Shown: positions 31,981-42,704 of the stretch, in pieces | How the letters are laid out: every line of letters starts with the position of its first letter | Numbering within the stretch: the first letter of the stretch is position 1 | Assembly: GCA_021464415.1 (NCBI GenBank) | Contig: CM038469.1 | Location: forward strand, 26,715,736 to 26,779,735 | Direction of reading: 5' to 3' | Length of the DNA stretch: 64,000 nt | Source of the DNA: Lonicera japonica | Taxonomy: Eukaryota > Streptophyta > Magnoliopsida > Dipsacales > Caprifoliaceae | Notes under the pieces: generated by a model | Database searches by the model: none | Seen by the model: the letters and a program-made list of their open reading frames with translations, nothing else | Told to the model about the DNA's origin: nothing | Translations under genes and position numbers: made by a program

Positions 31981-33537
31981 TGTGAGAATCCGCAAATGCG
32001 ACCCCCGGGTCTCGATCCTGTTGCTGGGCGTCTAGAACGTCGGAACGGATCCCGTCGTTCCATTTGCTTTCGTTGGTGTTGATAATTCATATCGTGTGTC
32101 CCTATGTTCTATTTCTAGATGCAATAGGGTTCGTTCAGAGTCGCCAGTATGTTTTACGAGAAAACGGACAAAATGGTTGTGTAGGAGGAAAGGCTACAGA
32201 TAAGTCTTTCTTTACACATTTGTCTGCGAAACCAGGATTCTATAGAGTTCGAAAACTATATTACGGTTTGAGAAGGTGTTAAGCACCCATTCCTCCCTTT
32301 CGGTCTCTAGTGGTCTTATATGTTTATTTTATGTTTCAAAACTCGGATGCTTTTACGGACAGTCTACGACTTTCCAAATGAGAAAACCTTAATTTCTGGA
32401 AAAAGCGGGGAAATGGATAAAAACCTTTGTGTTCCGAGATCCGATGTTTTTGTTATTGAAAGATGTAAATACAAATGGCAAAACCTTTTTATTTTGAGAG
32501 AGTTTCCCGTATTATTTTCTCGGATAATGACGGTTTTCTCGTATTGTGATTACTTTTGTAAAAAGTTCGGATCTTGTATCAGGACTAACTTAATATGGAA
32601 TCAGAACTCTTTGAGGAGAGTTTTATCAGACACGTCGCAGTCTATAAAAAAGACAGGATATGTTGATTTTAATTCCTAGATAAGTCTTATCAGTCCGGGT
32701 TTTGAAAACAGAATTTTATCCGGATGATAATGTACTTATACTTCTGATTTTGGAAATGATTTTATCGGGGTCTTTTGTTTTGAAAGCGGTACACTACTTT
32801 GTAACTTGGTAATAAGTTTATTCAAATAAAACGTGGATTAAATAACATAAGTAAAACAAGTACACAAATATATAATTTAAATACTAGAAGATATTTTCTT
32901 TACCTTCCCGACGAGAATAATAATAATAAGAAAGAAAATATAATACGGCAGAGAGATCTCCGGCGGTAATGATCTTTTCCTTCTTCAGATATTTTCGAGA
33001 ATTCGATTCCAGAGCCGGGGCACGTCGAGTGTCGAGAATAGATTCGATAATTCCTCAGAAATAAGATTATAATAGAAAGTCTTGACGAAAAACTAGAAAA
33101 TCAGATATAAGCCAGTAATTCTCCAAATCCTAGTTGCTGTCCTTGAACCCTTGGGGGTGTTGGCCTATTTACAGTGCGGGGGGAGGATTGTCGCGCCACA
33201 TTTCTCCAGAAAAGGGCAAGTGTCGCGCGACATATTGACCAATGTTGCGCGACATACGGTTGAAGTGATGTCTCTGACAGACTGATGTGTCAGAGAGTGG
33301 ATGGTTGGGGTCAAAGGGGTTTGTTGCGCGACACAGAGTGATTGTCGCGCGACGTACCCGTGATTGTCGTGCGACACAATGATATGTCGTGCGACAATCC
33401 CTCTTAAAAACAGGTTTGTTGGCCAACAAACCCTTTCGGGGTAGTTTCGGCTGCTCGGGTGGGTCCCGGACTTCAAAAATAGTAGTTCTCGTAGGTCGTT
33501 AGGGTTCTTGCGGGAGTCACGGATCGGGGTGTCTACA
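31981..33537 (-). repeat. 5' LTR of the Tat element
   Basis: 1,557 bp. It carries the 44-bp segment missing in the other copy. It contains the same seven-palindrome cluster with other point changes and has lost a consensus TATA box at the equivalent site. Confidence 0.93.
33189..33396. promoter_or_regulatory. Seven-copy palindrome cluster in U3 (5' LTR)
   Basis: Boxes at 33189, 33221, 33243, 33322, 33343, 33365 and 33385. Only 33221 is perfect; the others have one change each, such as TGTCGCGCCACA, TGTTGCGCGACA, TGTCGCGCGACG and TGTCGTGCGACA. Most changes are C to T in a CpG, as expected from methylated cytosine decay. Confidence 0.72.
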
Positions 33538-33674
33538 CAAACATTATTCAATTTTTTCGTGGTTAAATAAAATAACATCTTTTGTTTCCATCTTTTAAAG
33601 TGCAATCCCTCAAAACGAAACGGTTTGTTAAGTTCAACAGTTCCAGTAGCAGATTTCACAATCTCAGAAGCCAT
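33538..33674 (-). pseudogene. Decayed copia gag, first 46 codons
   Basis: On minus this starts ATG (MASEIVKSATG) and reads FRFEGLHFKRWKQKMLFYLT, the start of a UBN2-type copia gag. It continues at 14731 after the inserted Tat element. The insertion sits right after KKLNNVC. The combined element has no reverse transcriptase, so it was already truncated or decayed. Confidence 0.85.
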
Positions 33675-33714
33675 TACAATCGATATAGGAAAACAGATAA
33701 CAATGTCTTAAAAT

Positions 33715-34530
33715 TGTTGAGAAAACAGGAACAAATTACCAAGTATCAATGGAAAACACCGGGTTGAGTCGCGGACTAGGTTGCTCTCTTTAAGACATTT
33801 CGCGGTTCTGCTCGGTGTTTGTGCTAGTAGTTTGAAATAGACCCGCCGTCCCCAGGATACAACAGCCCAGATTTTCCTTCTGTCTCGATTTTCCTTGCAC
33901 GGTGGAAAATCAAAATTCTCACACCCTTTATAATTCTGCCTGAATCGGTAAACAAATCCCCTTGACGGAGGGAAAAAAAATTTAGGTAATTTTTTCAAGC
34001 TCGGTTGTTCTCTATTTCGATGGATGATTTTCGTTGTGTAGATAATCGACCAAAAATATTTTCTTTAAAGAAAAAAATATTTCCGTTGCGTTGAGGCGTT
34101 TAGGGAGAGAAAATAAAGTGATCGATGGAGAGACTCGTCTATCCACAACAACGGAAGGGAAAAGACGGAGTCAACAACATAATTTTGAAATTCAAAATTA
34201 AAAGAAAATAATTTTAATTTTATTTTTAATAAATAAAATTTTCCAAAGTATTTTGTCCAAAAAGATAATAATTGACCCAAAGTAAGCTCGAGCCCGGCCC
34301 GGTCGGTCAGCGCCCGTGGTGAACCACACTCATCTAAGTCCTCACCCAATAGCATAAAAGTGTAATGCCCAAAGGGTTCAAGCCCTTAGGCAAATTCACC
34401 CTTATAAAAACTCATGAAGGTTTTTATTCCTCTCCTATGTGAGACTTAAGAAAACTTACTTGTGTTTGCTTTGATTTTGTCTCATTTTCTTCTTCTCCCA
34501 TTTTTTCAAATACACACCAAAACTTCAACA
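33715..34530 (-). repeat. Probable 5' LTR of the decayed copia element
   Basis: On minus it starts TGTTGAAGTTTTGG and ends TTCTCAACA, so the ends are inverted TGTTGA/TCAACA. Inside is the phrase CTCACATAGGAGAGGAAT, common in plant copia U3. It ends 40 bp before the gag ATG. No matching 3' LTR is found left of 12985. Confidence 0.6.
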
Positions 34531-34633
34531 TTACTCTTTTGAAATACAATCGGTTAAACCTCATAAAAACAAAAAATAAAAGTGGATATTGTTACCTCAT
34601 GTCTTGAGACAGACAAAACGCACTACAAGAAAA

Positions 34634-34950
34634 TCTATCTTTGCCGACAAATTTTGAGCCGACATATTCAATTTTTGTCGGCGCAAACATTTTTACCCGA
34701 CGAATTTAGTCACTTGTCGGCTAAACAAGGGCGCCAAAACTTTAGTTTTGGCGCGAACATCTGCCGACAAATTCGTGTTTAGCCGACAAATAATTTTTCG
34801 GCAAAAATCTTTCTAGCCGACAAATATAATTTTGTTGGGTAAGATTTTGGCGGAGTGTTTCCCTCCCTATCAAAAATTTCAGGTCCCAAGTTTTTTCTTT
34901 CAGCCGACAATATCTTTTTAACAAATTATATTTTGTCGGCTAAAAATTAA
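34634..34950. repeat. Left subterminal repeat region of CACTA
   Basis: About nine GCCGACA or TGTCGGC motifs in both orientations, several within 20-40 bp of each other, followed by a hairpin-like TTTTGGCGC/AAACTTTAGTTTTGGCGC stretch. Confidence 0.8.
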
Positions 34951-37900
34951 GATTTAATAATTAACTAATTAATTTTATTTTATTTTTGTCGGGAAAAACT
35001 CTTTCAATATGTAAATATTTTAATCTAATTTTGAAAACAAAAATATTCTCCCTCTACAACCCCAAAATCTATGCTCCTCTCTGCCCCGTCTAACAGCTCC
35101 TTCCCATCACCATAAGCCACGCCTAACATACACCTCCTTCCCGTCGCCATAAGCCCCATATAACATCTCTACGCTCGATCTTCTAACACCTCCTTCCCAT
35201 CTCCATAAGCCCCGTCCATCATCTCCCTTCTCCATTGCCATAACTTTGCACAAAAGCCCTAAAATCAAACAAAAAACCCTAGCCTAAAATCAGCTCTGCA
35301 CTTCTATGAAATTCCTCTTCACTCCTCCGTGGCCCTCTCCTTCAATGTCTGATTTCATAATCTTATTCAAAGCTAGGGCTTGGTGATGGCGTATTCAAAG
35401 GAGCTTTTGGGGTTTGGGGCAAAAAATTAGAAAAAGCAACAGACTTAATTTGAAGAAGCATCATATTTATTTTGAAGGTATTATTGTTTAGTTTCTCAAA
35501 TTCTAGTAAATAAGTTATTCTATTACGTGTTATTGTCAGTTACTTTTATATATGGTTTGGATTTTGGGGTGCTGTGATGTTGCAGGTGGATAACTGCAAC
35601 ACCTAATAAATATTATATCCCACCTCTCATTCTCCGCTCTTCGATCTTTCTCTCTTCCCCTCAGATACTCGCTGCTCTCCTTCTCCCCCAGCTGTCCATT
35701 GGTATTATGCCACACACGTGACCGCTAGTGGTACAATTAGTAACTGCATGAACAGCAATACTAATTCTCAAGATCATCTTCAGAATCATAACCATAAACC
35801 ATGGCAAGGTTAACTAGCTAGCTCTTTATTTAAGCTTATTATGCTAACTCTTCTTTTTAATTTCTTTATGTGTCCTATTTTGTCCTCCCTTTTGTCTTTG
35901 CAATTTTGTAATATGTTGGGTTATCATATATATATATATATATATCTATATGGTAGAACTTTTGAAAAGTAAGCCAATTAATATATCATAACCATCTATC
36001 TCTTCAATTTTTTTTCGGTTCTTTTTAGTTTAGTACAAACAATGATATTGTTCTATGTTAGTGAGGAAGGAATAACAATAACTTGGCCTTTAAAGTAAAA
36101 TCTGCATTAAAATTTACTTCTTTTTCACAAAAGAAAGTTAACTTTAATTATAAAGATATAATTTAAGACAAAATCAGAATTATCATATCATGTGAAATAT
36201 TGGATTTGTTTGAATGCGCACTTGTTTTGGTATTAAAGACTTAATCTAGACCATTGAATATAGTTGGACCACTTTACTTTACATGGATCTCACTCCATCC
36301 TATATGGATTGCATGATTCTGGAAACTTAAATAGTAATATTTAATTTGAAAAGGAATTAATAAAACTATTATTTATATAGTAGAACTATTATTAGTAATA
36401 TTTAGGGGTTTTTTGTTTGCGGTGATGGAGTTGATGAAATATAGTATTTTCAGTTGCTTGTTTGTGGTTATTTTTTTCCATTTAATCACATCTCTGATTT
36501 CTCTGTGTTTGAATTGGTGATCATTTGATGATTATTGTTAATATTCGGGATTTCGCCTAGATTACGAAGATTTTAGGAGTGCCAAACTGTTAATAGGATC
36601 TTTTCATTCTAGGGTCTTGATTCAAGGTTGTAATTCGGGCTTTTTATTTCTTCTATTTTACTCGGATTTCTTTCGAAAGCTTTTAGTGTTCTTATTTTGT
36701 TTTAATCATAATGCAGGAGCTAGAAGGTGGCAAGATTGAGATAAAGGTTAGTTAAATTTGAGGTGAAGAAACGTTTATAAATCCTCCATTTAATTTTGTT
36801 TTAACAGATTCAAAAGATTGAGCTTCATCACTTAAAATTGTGTTGGACATATTTTATGTTTACCTTTTACTCTTTAAAACATCTATTGCGATTCTTTCAA
36901 CAAAATCTCTAAGGTGGTCATTAAAGTGTTCTTATTTTATGTTTACTCTGTAAAACAAAATCTCTAAGGTGGACATATTTTAATGTTCTGATTAATTCTT
37001 ATGTTTACTTTGTACTTGCCATCGCGGGATACTTAGGTTCCGTTTGGTTGGAGTTTTTGAACATTGTGAATCTCATGTTTATCAGCGTTTGCCACTCTGT
37101 GGAAGAGTAGTATGTATTAAAATTGGAGAGGAAGATGTTAATTAGGCGGGCATTTGCCACACTATGACGCCTCCCTGTTGCGAAGAAGTTCCCTTTGCTA
37201 AAACCGACTTCCACACGACTTATCTTTTCTCTCCCCTTTTCAATTCTTCCTAGTTTAGGCCGTTGATGTGTTAAAAATTGATTCCTGATCGACATTAGTC
37301 ACATTATTTAATGTTCTTAAAAATGCTAAGGACGCTTTGCGCCTAGAGTTCCTAGGCCGGCCCTGAAGGCATATGAGCTACACAATTGTCATAAACATAT
37401 ACACAATACAAACATATATTTTGAAAACAAGAAAGATTGAGAAAGCATGCCAAGCTTAAATGCGGTTAATATAGGCCTAGGCAGATTTTGAGGATAGTCG
37501 ACGACTACTTTAATTATGTTTGCTTTGTGCGTGTAAGTAGATTTAAAAACCATTTTCCTTTTTGAAGAGAATTCTACTATTATCAAACATTTGAACGAGT
37601 GGTCCGAAGTGGATGTATTATTTTTAATTTTTTATGAAGGAGAACTTGATGCGTTTTGGTGAAAGTGCAGAAAAGTGCTCTCTCAGTCCAGCATTTTACT
37701 AGTTCAAGGAACCAAGGGCTTTAATTATTATCCAATTTTATATCTCTTTTTAGTTTAATTAATTAATTTAATTCTTTTATTAATTTATTTATATTTTCCA
37801 TATTTGTCGTACTCTACTACTATCATCTATTCTAGTTCATGAACAGCAGCAAAATTTAGTCCAGCAGCAGCAATATGTTCTATTTATCAAATGCCTTTTT

Positions 37901-38800
37901 TATGCATAGTAAATTGTAAGAGTAGATATTTTCTTATATTTGTTTAGCTATTTATTTGTTCATCCTGGTTGCATTCTTCACTGCATCAGCTGCACACGTA
38001 CCTTCTGCCGTTGACTTCATTTGCTGATTAGCCTATACATGCATACTTACATATTACATATAATTGAATGTACATGGCTTATAATTAATTATAAAGGAAA
38101 CTGGAAAATAAAAATTAGATTGAAAATGGTTAAGAAAGGGAAAAAAACGAACCCCCTGCATTGAGCCTTGGCCAGACTGGGCGGCATTGCTGGACTGGTC
38201 CCTCACAGACTGGGTTGCATTCTGGCCTTGTCCCTCACAGACTGGGTTGCATTGCTGGCCTTGTCCATCATCTGGCTTCCCTTTTCCTGAAAAATTTCAT
38301 TTAATCATATCATCATTTATCGGGTTTTCCCATTTGTGCATTATTTTTCTTTTACTTGGTGTTCCCGTTTTTCTTAAAAAGGGAAATCTAAGTCTATCCC
38401 TCTGATTAAAAACAAGAAACCCACCCCAAACCTCCCTTACTGAGACTTCAATCTGGGATCTCCGTTTATTCCGAGTGAGCGCCTTGCCAAGATTTGGTTG
38501 CTAATCTTTATTTTGCTTTATTTGTTGATTTTTTAATGTTACTTTTCTTTTACTGGCCATCCTCATTTTGTATTTTTTTATGCAGATTCTAAATCTGTGG
38601 ACCTGGAAATCTTGATTTTTGGGTTTCGAAAACAAAATTGTTAATTACGAGTCTGGGTTTCAAGAGAAAGGAGCTTCCCAGAAATAAGTTCCAACTGGTC
38701 TATTTCTAATTGCAAGGTTGAGTAATTAACATGCATGTACACGCGTGCTTACAAAACTTCATTTTTTGAGAAAAACTTAGACCATTATTATCTTAGGGCG
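34951..38800. other. CACTA interior, no gene supported
   Basis: AT-rich. Imperfect repeats of CTCCTTCCCATC..CATAAGCC occur at about 35096-35205. A possible mini-exon GAGCTAGAAGGTGGCAAGAT..AAAG (36717-36747) is framed by a TGCAG acceptor and a GTTAGT donor. A (TA)n run lies at 35929-35946, and a MITE-end fragment (CCTAGGCCGGCCCTGA) at 37351-37366. A short duplication of CCCTCACAGACTGGG sits near 38202-38248. No coherent protein is seen. Confidence 0.5.
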
Positions 38801-38802
38801 GT

Positions 38803-39066
38803 GTTAATTGCACACACCACTTTAATCGGTAACACTCCATCTCATTTACACAATGCAATAAGGCCGAGTATGTGTACATTACTTCGGTGCAATAAGGACG
38901 AGCTATTATTGGGAACCAAAAAAATACATTGACTCGACCCTATTACAAGGAGGTAATGGCCAGATACTCATCCCTATTGCACCGAGGTAATGTGCACATA
39001 CTCGGTGCTATTACACCGAGCCAATGTTAGAGTGTCAGAGATTGTTTTGGTGTGTGTAATTTTCGT
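38803..39066. repeat. Fold-back MITE inside CACTA
   Basis: The outer arms are AATTGCACACACCA and TGGTGTGTGTAATT. An inner pair of about 43 bp (38849-38893 against 38970-39015, containing CCGAGTATGTGTACATTAC) is also inverted. The RNA or single strand would form a long hairpin. Target duplication not resolved. Confidence 0.65.
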
Positions 39067-39473
39067 CTTTATTTTATTATTTGTGTTTCCCTCCTTTTAT
39101 TTGGAGCTTGAAATATGAAATACTTGAATTTATGTTTATATTGTGGCAGGTGCCAATTTCGGAATATTACTTGAAGGATTGTTTCTCTTTTGCTGGAAAA
39201 CCAAGTCAAGTGCATAAATGTAAGGTCTCTTTGTGATTAAGTACATATTTTACTTTTTAATGTAAAACATGCATGACCAGTATATAGTAGATGAAACTCA
39301 TATAGTAAACTTTTTAAATTGGTCATATGCTAAACTATTTAATAGTTAGGATGTGGATAATAACTTACAAGAGAACAAATTAATATATAAGAGTAAAAAC
39401 TTATTTTAATACTAGAGTTATATGAATAACCATGTACTTGTGATTGGATTCGTAATCCAAATAGAGCTAGTTA

Positions 39474-39774
39474 TATATATTAGTTATATGATTTTAATTG
39501 ATGCGTTGTTTATCTACAATCTGGTAAGCTTAGAAACTGCATTTTTTAGCACTTTAATTGCGTGTTAATTGAGAATATAACAAGGCTGTTGTTAGTACTA
39601 TTCTTACTACTTATTTGCTGCCTTTGCCGAATGGTTTTGTGTACTTTTGTTACTGCACTTAGCTGCCATTAATACGCCATCTTGTAATTAGTTTTTGGGA
39701 GTAAATGTATTGTGTTTTATAGCAGTTTTGGTCTAAAGTTACTGGGTGTTTTGAGGGCTGCTATTGGACTGTTT
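39474..39774 (+). repeat. 0.3 kb direct repeat in CACTA, copy 1
   Basis: Begins TATATATTAG and ends GGCTGCTATTGGACTGTTT. It reappears at 39991-40290 with about 95 percent identity by eye. No coding content. Confidence 0.85.
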
Positions 39775-39990
39775 GAGACCATATAATTGAATAAAAAATG
39801 CCCCTCGAAAGAGATGGAGATTGGTTTACTTAATAGAAACAAAGGAAAAAATAAATGAAGGAAAATAACCAAAGGATGCTAAACACAAAACACCACCATT
39901 TTCTTTTTCTTTTTCTAAAACTCACAGGTTATACTAAGATCAATTTTTTTTATTTGCTAGAATATTAAGATTGTGGAGTGAAAGTAGTCA

Positions 39991-40290
39991 TATATATTAG
40001 CTATATGATTTTAATTAATGTGTTGTTTATCTACAATCTGGTACGCTTGGAAACTGCATTTTTAGCACTTTAATTGTGTGTTAATTGAGAATATAACAAG
40101 GTTGTTGTTAGTACTATTCTTACTACTTAATTGCTGCCTTTGCCGATTGGTTTTATGTGTTTTTGTTGCTGCACTGAGCTGCCATTAAAACGCCATCTTG
40201 TGATTAATTTTTGGGAGTAAAAGTATTGTGTTTTATAGCAGTTTTTGGCCAAAAGTTGCTGGGTGTTTGAGGGCTGCTATTGGACTGTTT
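39991..40290 (+). repeat. 0.3 kb direct repeat in CACTA, copy 2
   Basis: Second copy of 39474-39774. It runs directly into the transposase relic; copy 1 runs into unrelated sequence. Confidence 0.85.
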
Positions 40291-40299
40291 TCTTAGCTC

Positions 40300-40542
40300 T
40301 TGTACGTTGCGAGCCAGGCAGAAGAGAGAGCAGCGCGCCGAGCAGCAGACGGAAGATTGAATGCAGCTGACGCAGCTCGCGAGAAAGCCCAACAACGTCT
40401 CGAGTTTTTCATGCAGTCGTGGGAACAAACTATGCAGCAGCTAGCACAACAACTCCCTGGGTTTATACCTCCCCCAATGATACCGTGTCCTACTGATTCT
40501 GATCAACTTGTGCGTGAAGTCGAAGAAGACGTAACTGCTTAG
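40300..40542 (+). pseudogene. CACTA transposase-related C-terminal relic
   Basis: Eighty codons, no ATG start. The translation is Ala/Arg/Glu/Gln-rich and likely coiled coil (AADAAREKAQQRLEFFMQSW), then Pro-rich (LPGFIPPPM), then an acidic end. Plant En/Spm-type transposase_24 proteins finish in a similar Gln-rich coiled coil with such a tail. There is no catalytic domain. The start may belong to a lost upstream exon. Confidence 0.5.
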
Positions 40543-40804
40543 TAGACTTATTTTTTTTTTGGACATTATTATCTATTTTTGAATGGTTTAGATAGTAGAC
40601 TACTCATTTCCTAATATGCTTATTTAGTATACTATTGGGGGATGTGTTATATATAGTACTTTGTATCTATTTTGACAGGTTTAATATATATATAAATATA
40701 TATGTGCGTGTGATATTCTTATTAATTCTTAATTTTCTTTGTTGTTTAGCATAATTTATGCCAATGTTTTTGATTAAAAAACCAAATATAAAAAAAAGAG
40801 CAAA

Positions 40805-41276
40805 GGTTTTGTCGGCGAAAGAAATCTTTCCCAACAAAATGGTTCGTTGAAAACGACTGTATACCCCATGTTGACAAAAAAAATTGCCGGTATTGTGATG
40901 CTAAGCCGACAAAATATTTACTTGTGTAGACAAAATATTTTGTCGGTAAAGTCCTTACATGTGCAGACAAAATATTTTGTCGGCAGAGATAATTTTTAGC
41001 CGACAAAACTTCTTGTTGGGACAAAGTAAATCTTGCGATGAAACAATTTGTCGGCCCTTTTGTTGGCTAAGTAACTCTCGCGACGAAATATTTTGTTGGC
41101 ACGTCTTGGTTGGCAGGAAAATAGGCCGACAAAATATATTTTTTTGTCGGCACAATTCTTCTGAGACATGCTTTGGGAGACAAAATGCTCGACAAAGTGG
41201 TTTTGTCGGCAACAATGTTTAGCCGACAAAAAGTGATTTTAGCCGACAAAAATTCTTTGTCGGCTAATTGATATTT
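40805..41276. repeat. Right subterminal repeat region of CACTA
   Basis: About fifteen TTTGTCGGC/GCCGACAAA or one-base-variant motifs in both orientations within 470 bp, denser than at the left end. Confidence 0.85.
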
Positions 41277-41289
41277 TCTTGTAGTGACG

Positions 41290-41929
41290 AATGTCACTCA
41301 TGGTAATTTTGACAAAAAAAATATAAATAGGACGACACACAATGTATCCCCTATACTAAATAATGGTCAAATGCTATTTGTATTTAAGCTTTAGCATTTT
41401 AGAAGCTACCTAGATAAAAAATAAAATAAAATAATGGCCAAACTACACTTTTATTGCAGTAAAAATGGCCTAATACTTGAAGAATACGTAATGATATTCA
41501 AACTATTTAAATTTGCAGAGTGAGAGTTGTCTCTCTTGAGAACTTAAAGCAAGATTTGAAAATTTGTGGAGTTCATTGGTGTATTAAAATCTAAAGTCAC
41601 TATTCACATTTATATTTCTTTCATATATTGATCTCCTAAAGTTTCTCTTAGTTCATACATTTGTCCTTCATGTTTCAATATGCTCTCATAAATCTCAAAG
41701 TTTAGATTGTATTTAACTTGAGTCCAGTAAGTAACGTACTTGCATAGTACATGCCAATTGTGTCAACTGATTTATACAACAGTCAATTGTAGGAGTTCTA
41801 AACATTTTAGACTTTCCGTGTTACGCAAGAAAATTAAAATATAAGAGCTTCTTTTCTTTTTCCTTTTTTTCCTTTCCTCCGAGTTATAAAATGCAATTCA
41901 AATAAAATTAATAATGCTACTGTATATTA
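41290..41929. other. AT-rich intergenic sequence, no gene seen
   Basis: Nothing beyond short AT-rich runs is seen. Confidence 0.5.
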
Positions 41930-42182
41930 CTCCCTCCATTTCAAATTGCTGGTTTCCTCTTTCCATTTTTAGATGGCCCAAAATAAATGTCCACTTTCCA
42001 TAAAAGATAAATACATACCTATTTTGCCCTTTTGTACTTTCACTTTTCAAGAAAAAATTTTGAATAAAGAAAAGGGTAAAAAGAGAAAGTCAATGTAAAT
42101 TAAACAAAAAGTACAATAATACTCTTGAGTCCTTAATAAGTTAGATTTTCCAAAAGGGACCAATAATTTGGGACGAAGGAAG
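41930..42182. mobile_element. Stowaway-type MITE
   Basis: Starts CTCCCTCCATTTCAAA and ends TTTGGGACGAAGGAAG, near-perfect inverted ends of the Tc1/mariner-type Stowaway family, between TA dinucleotides at 41928-41929 and 42183-42184. 253 bp, AT-rich, no coding sequence. Confidence 0.9.
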
Positions 42183-42673
42183 TACTATTTTGTTACACAT
42201 ATTCTTTTGTCCAAAACTCTAAAATCTAAAATAACACATTTCCCGTCTTATGTTATAACCACCAATAAAATGAAGATATGTGGCATAAAAAAGTATTGGA
42301 TGGAATTAGATCAGTTTGTAAGCACTCAAAACCGAAAATCAATCCCATTTTTTAAATTTTCAAAATTTTAATCAAATCCAATCTAAACCATTTATTCATA
42401 AAATCCAAATAGATTAAATTGAATTGAATTCGTCAATTCTATTAACTTGAATTATATTATGCTCACCTTTATTTATTATATTAATAGATTGAGATTAACC
42501 CAGCCCATTAAAATCCAACCCGAACTAACCCTATTCAATTTACGATGCATATTTGCACACATGTGAGTGGGATAGGTTTCAAGTTATCCTTTGAACAAAG
42601 TTTGATCGTGAAAGGTAGAGGGATGTTTGGCGCACATGTGGTCCTATTAGTAATTAGTGAAGTCATTTTTTAA

Positions 42674-42704
<31 letters not shown>

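Larger units (their letters stand above)
14732..33537 (-). mobile_element. Tat/Ogre-like Ty3/gypsy retrotransposon, 18.8 kb
   Basis: Both LTRs end in TGTGAGAATC and GTGTCTACA as read on plus, so in element orientation each starts TGTAGACACC, the usual Tat start. The host copia gag is split and flanked by CAGAC at 14727-14731 and CAAAC at 33538-33542, a 5-bp duplication with one later change. On minus the order is 5' LTR, tRNA-Arg-type primer site, gag, protease, reverse transcriptase, RNase H, a second archaeal-type RNase H and integrase. Two genes in the opposite orientation and a minisatellite region precede the 3' LTR. The size, dual RNase H and extra genes fit the Tat lineage. All genes carry stops or frameshifts, so this copy is dead. 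Confidence 0.93.
34621..41286 (+). mobile_element. Non-autonomous CACTA (En/Spm-type) DNA transposon
   Basis: The ends are CACTACAAGAAAAT and its inverse ATTTTCTTGTAGTG, with a perfect 3-bp target duplication ACG at 34618-34620 and 41287-41289. Both subterminal regions are packed with GCCGACAAA/TTTGTCGGC motifs in both orientations, the kind of site that CACTA transposase binds. The 6,666-bp element has no intact transposase; only one C-terminal relic is visible. It must have moved with help from another copy. The orientation given is that of the relic. Confidence 0.93.

Noticed and set aside
34634..41276. GCCGACAAA motifs as part of the Tat palindrome family
   Set aside because: They are CACTA subterminal motifs with a different core (GTCGGC) and are not 12-bp palindromes.
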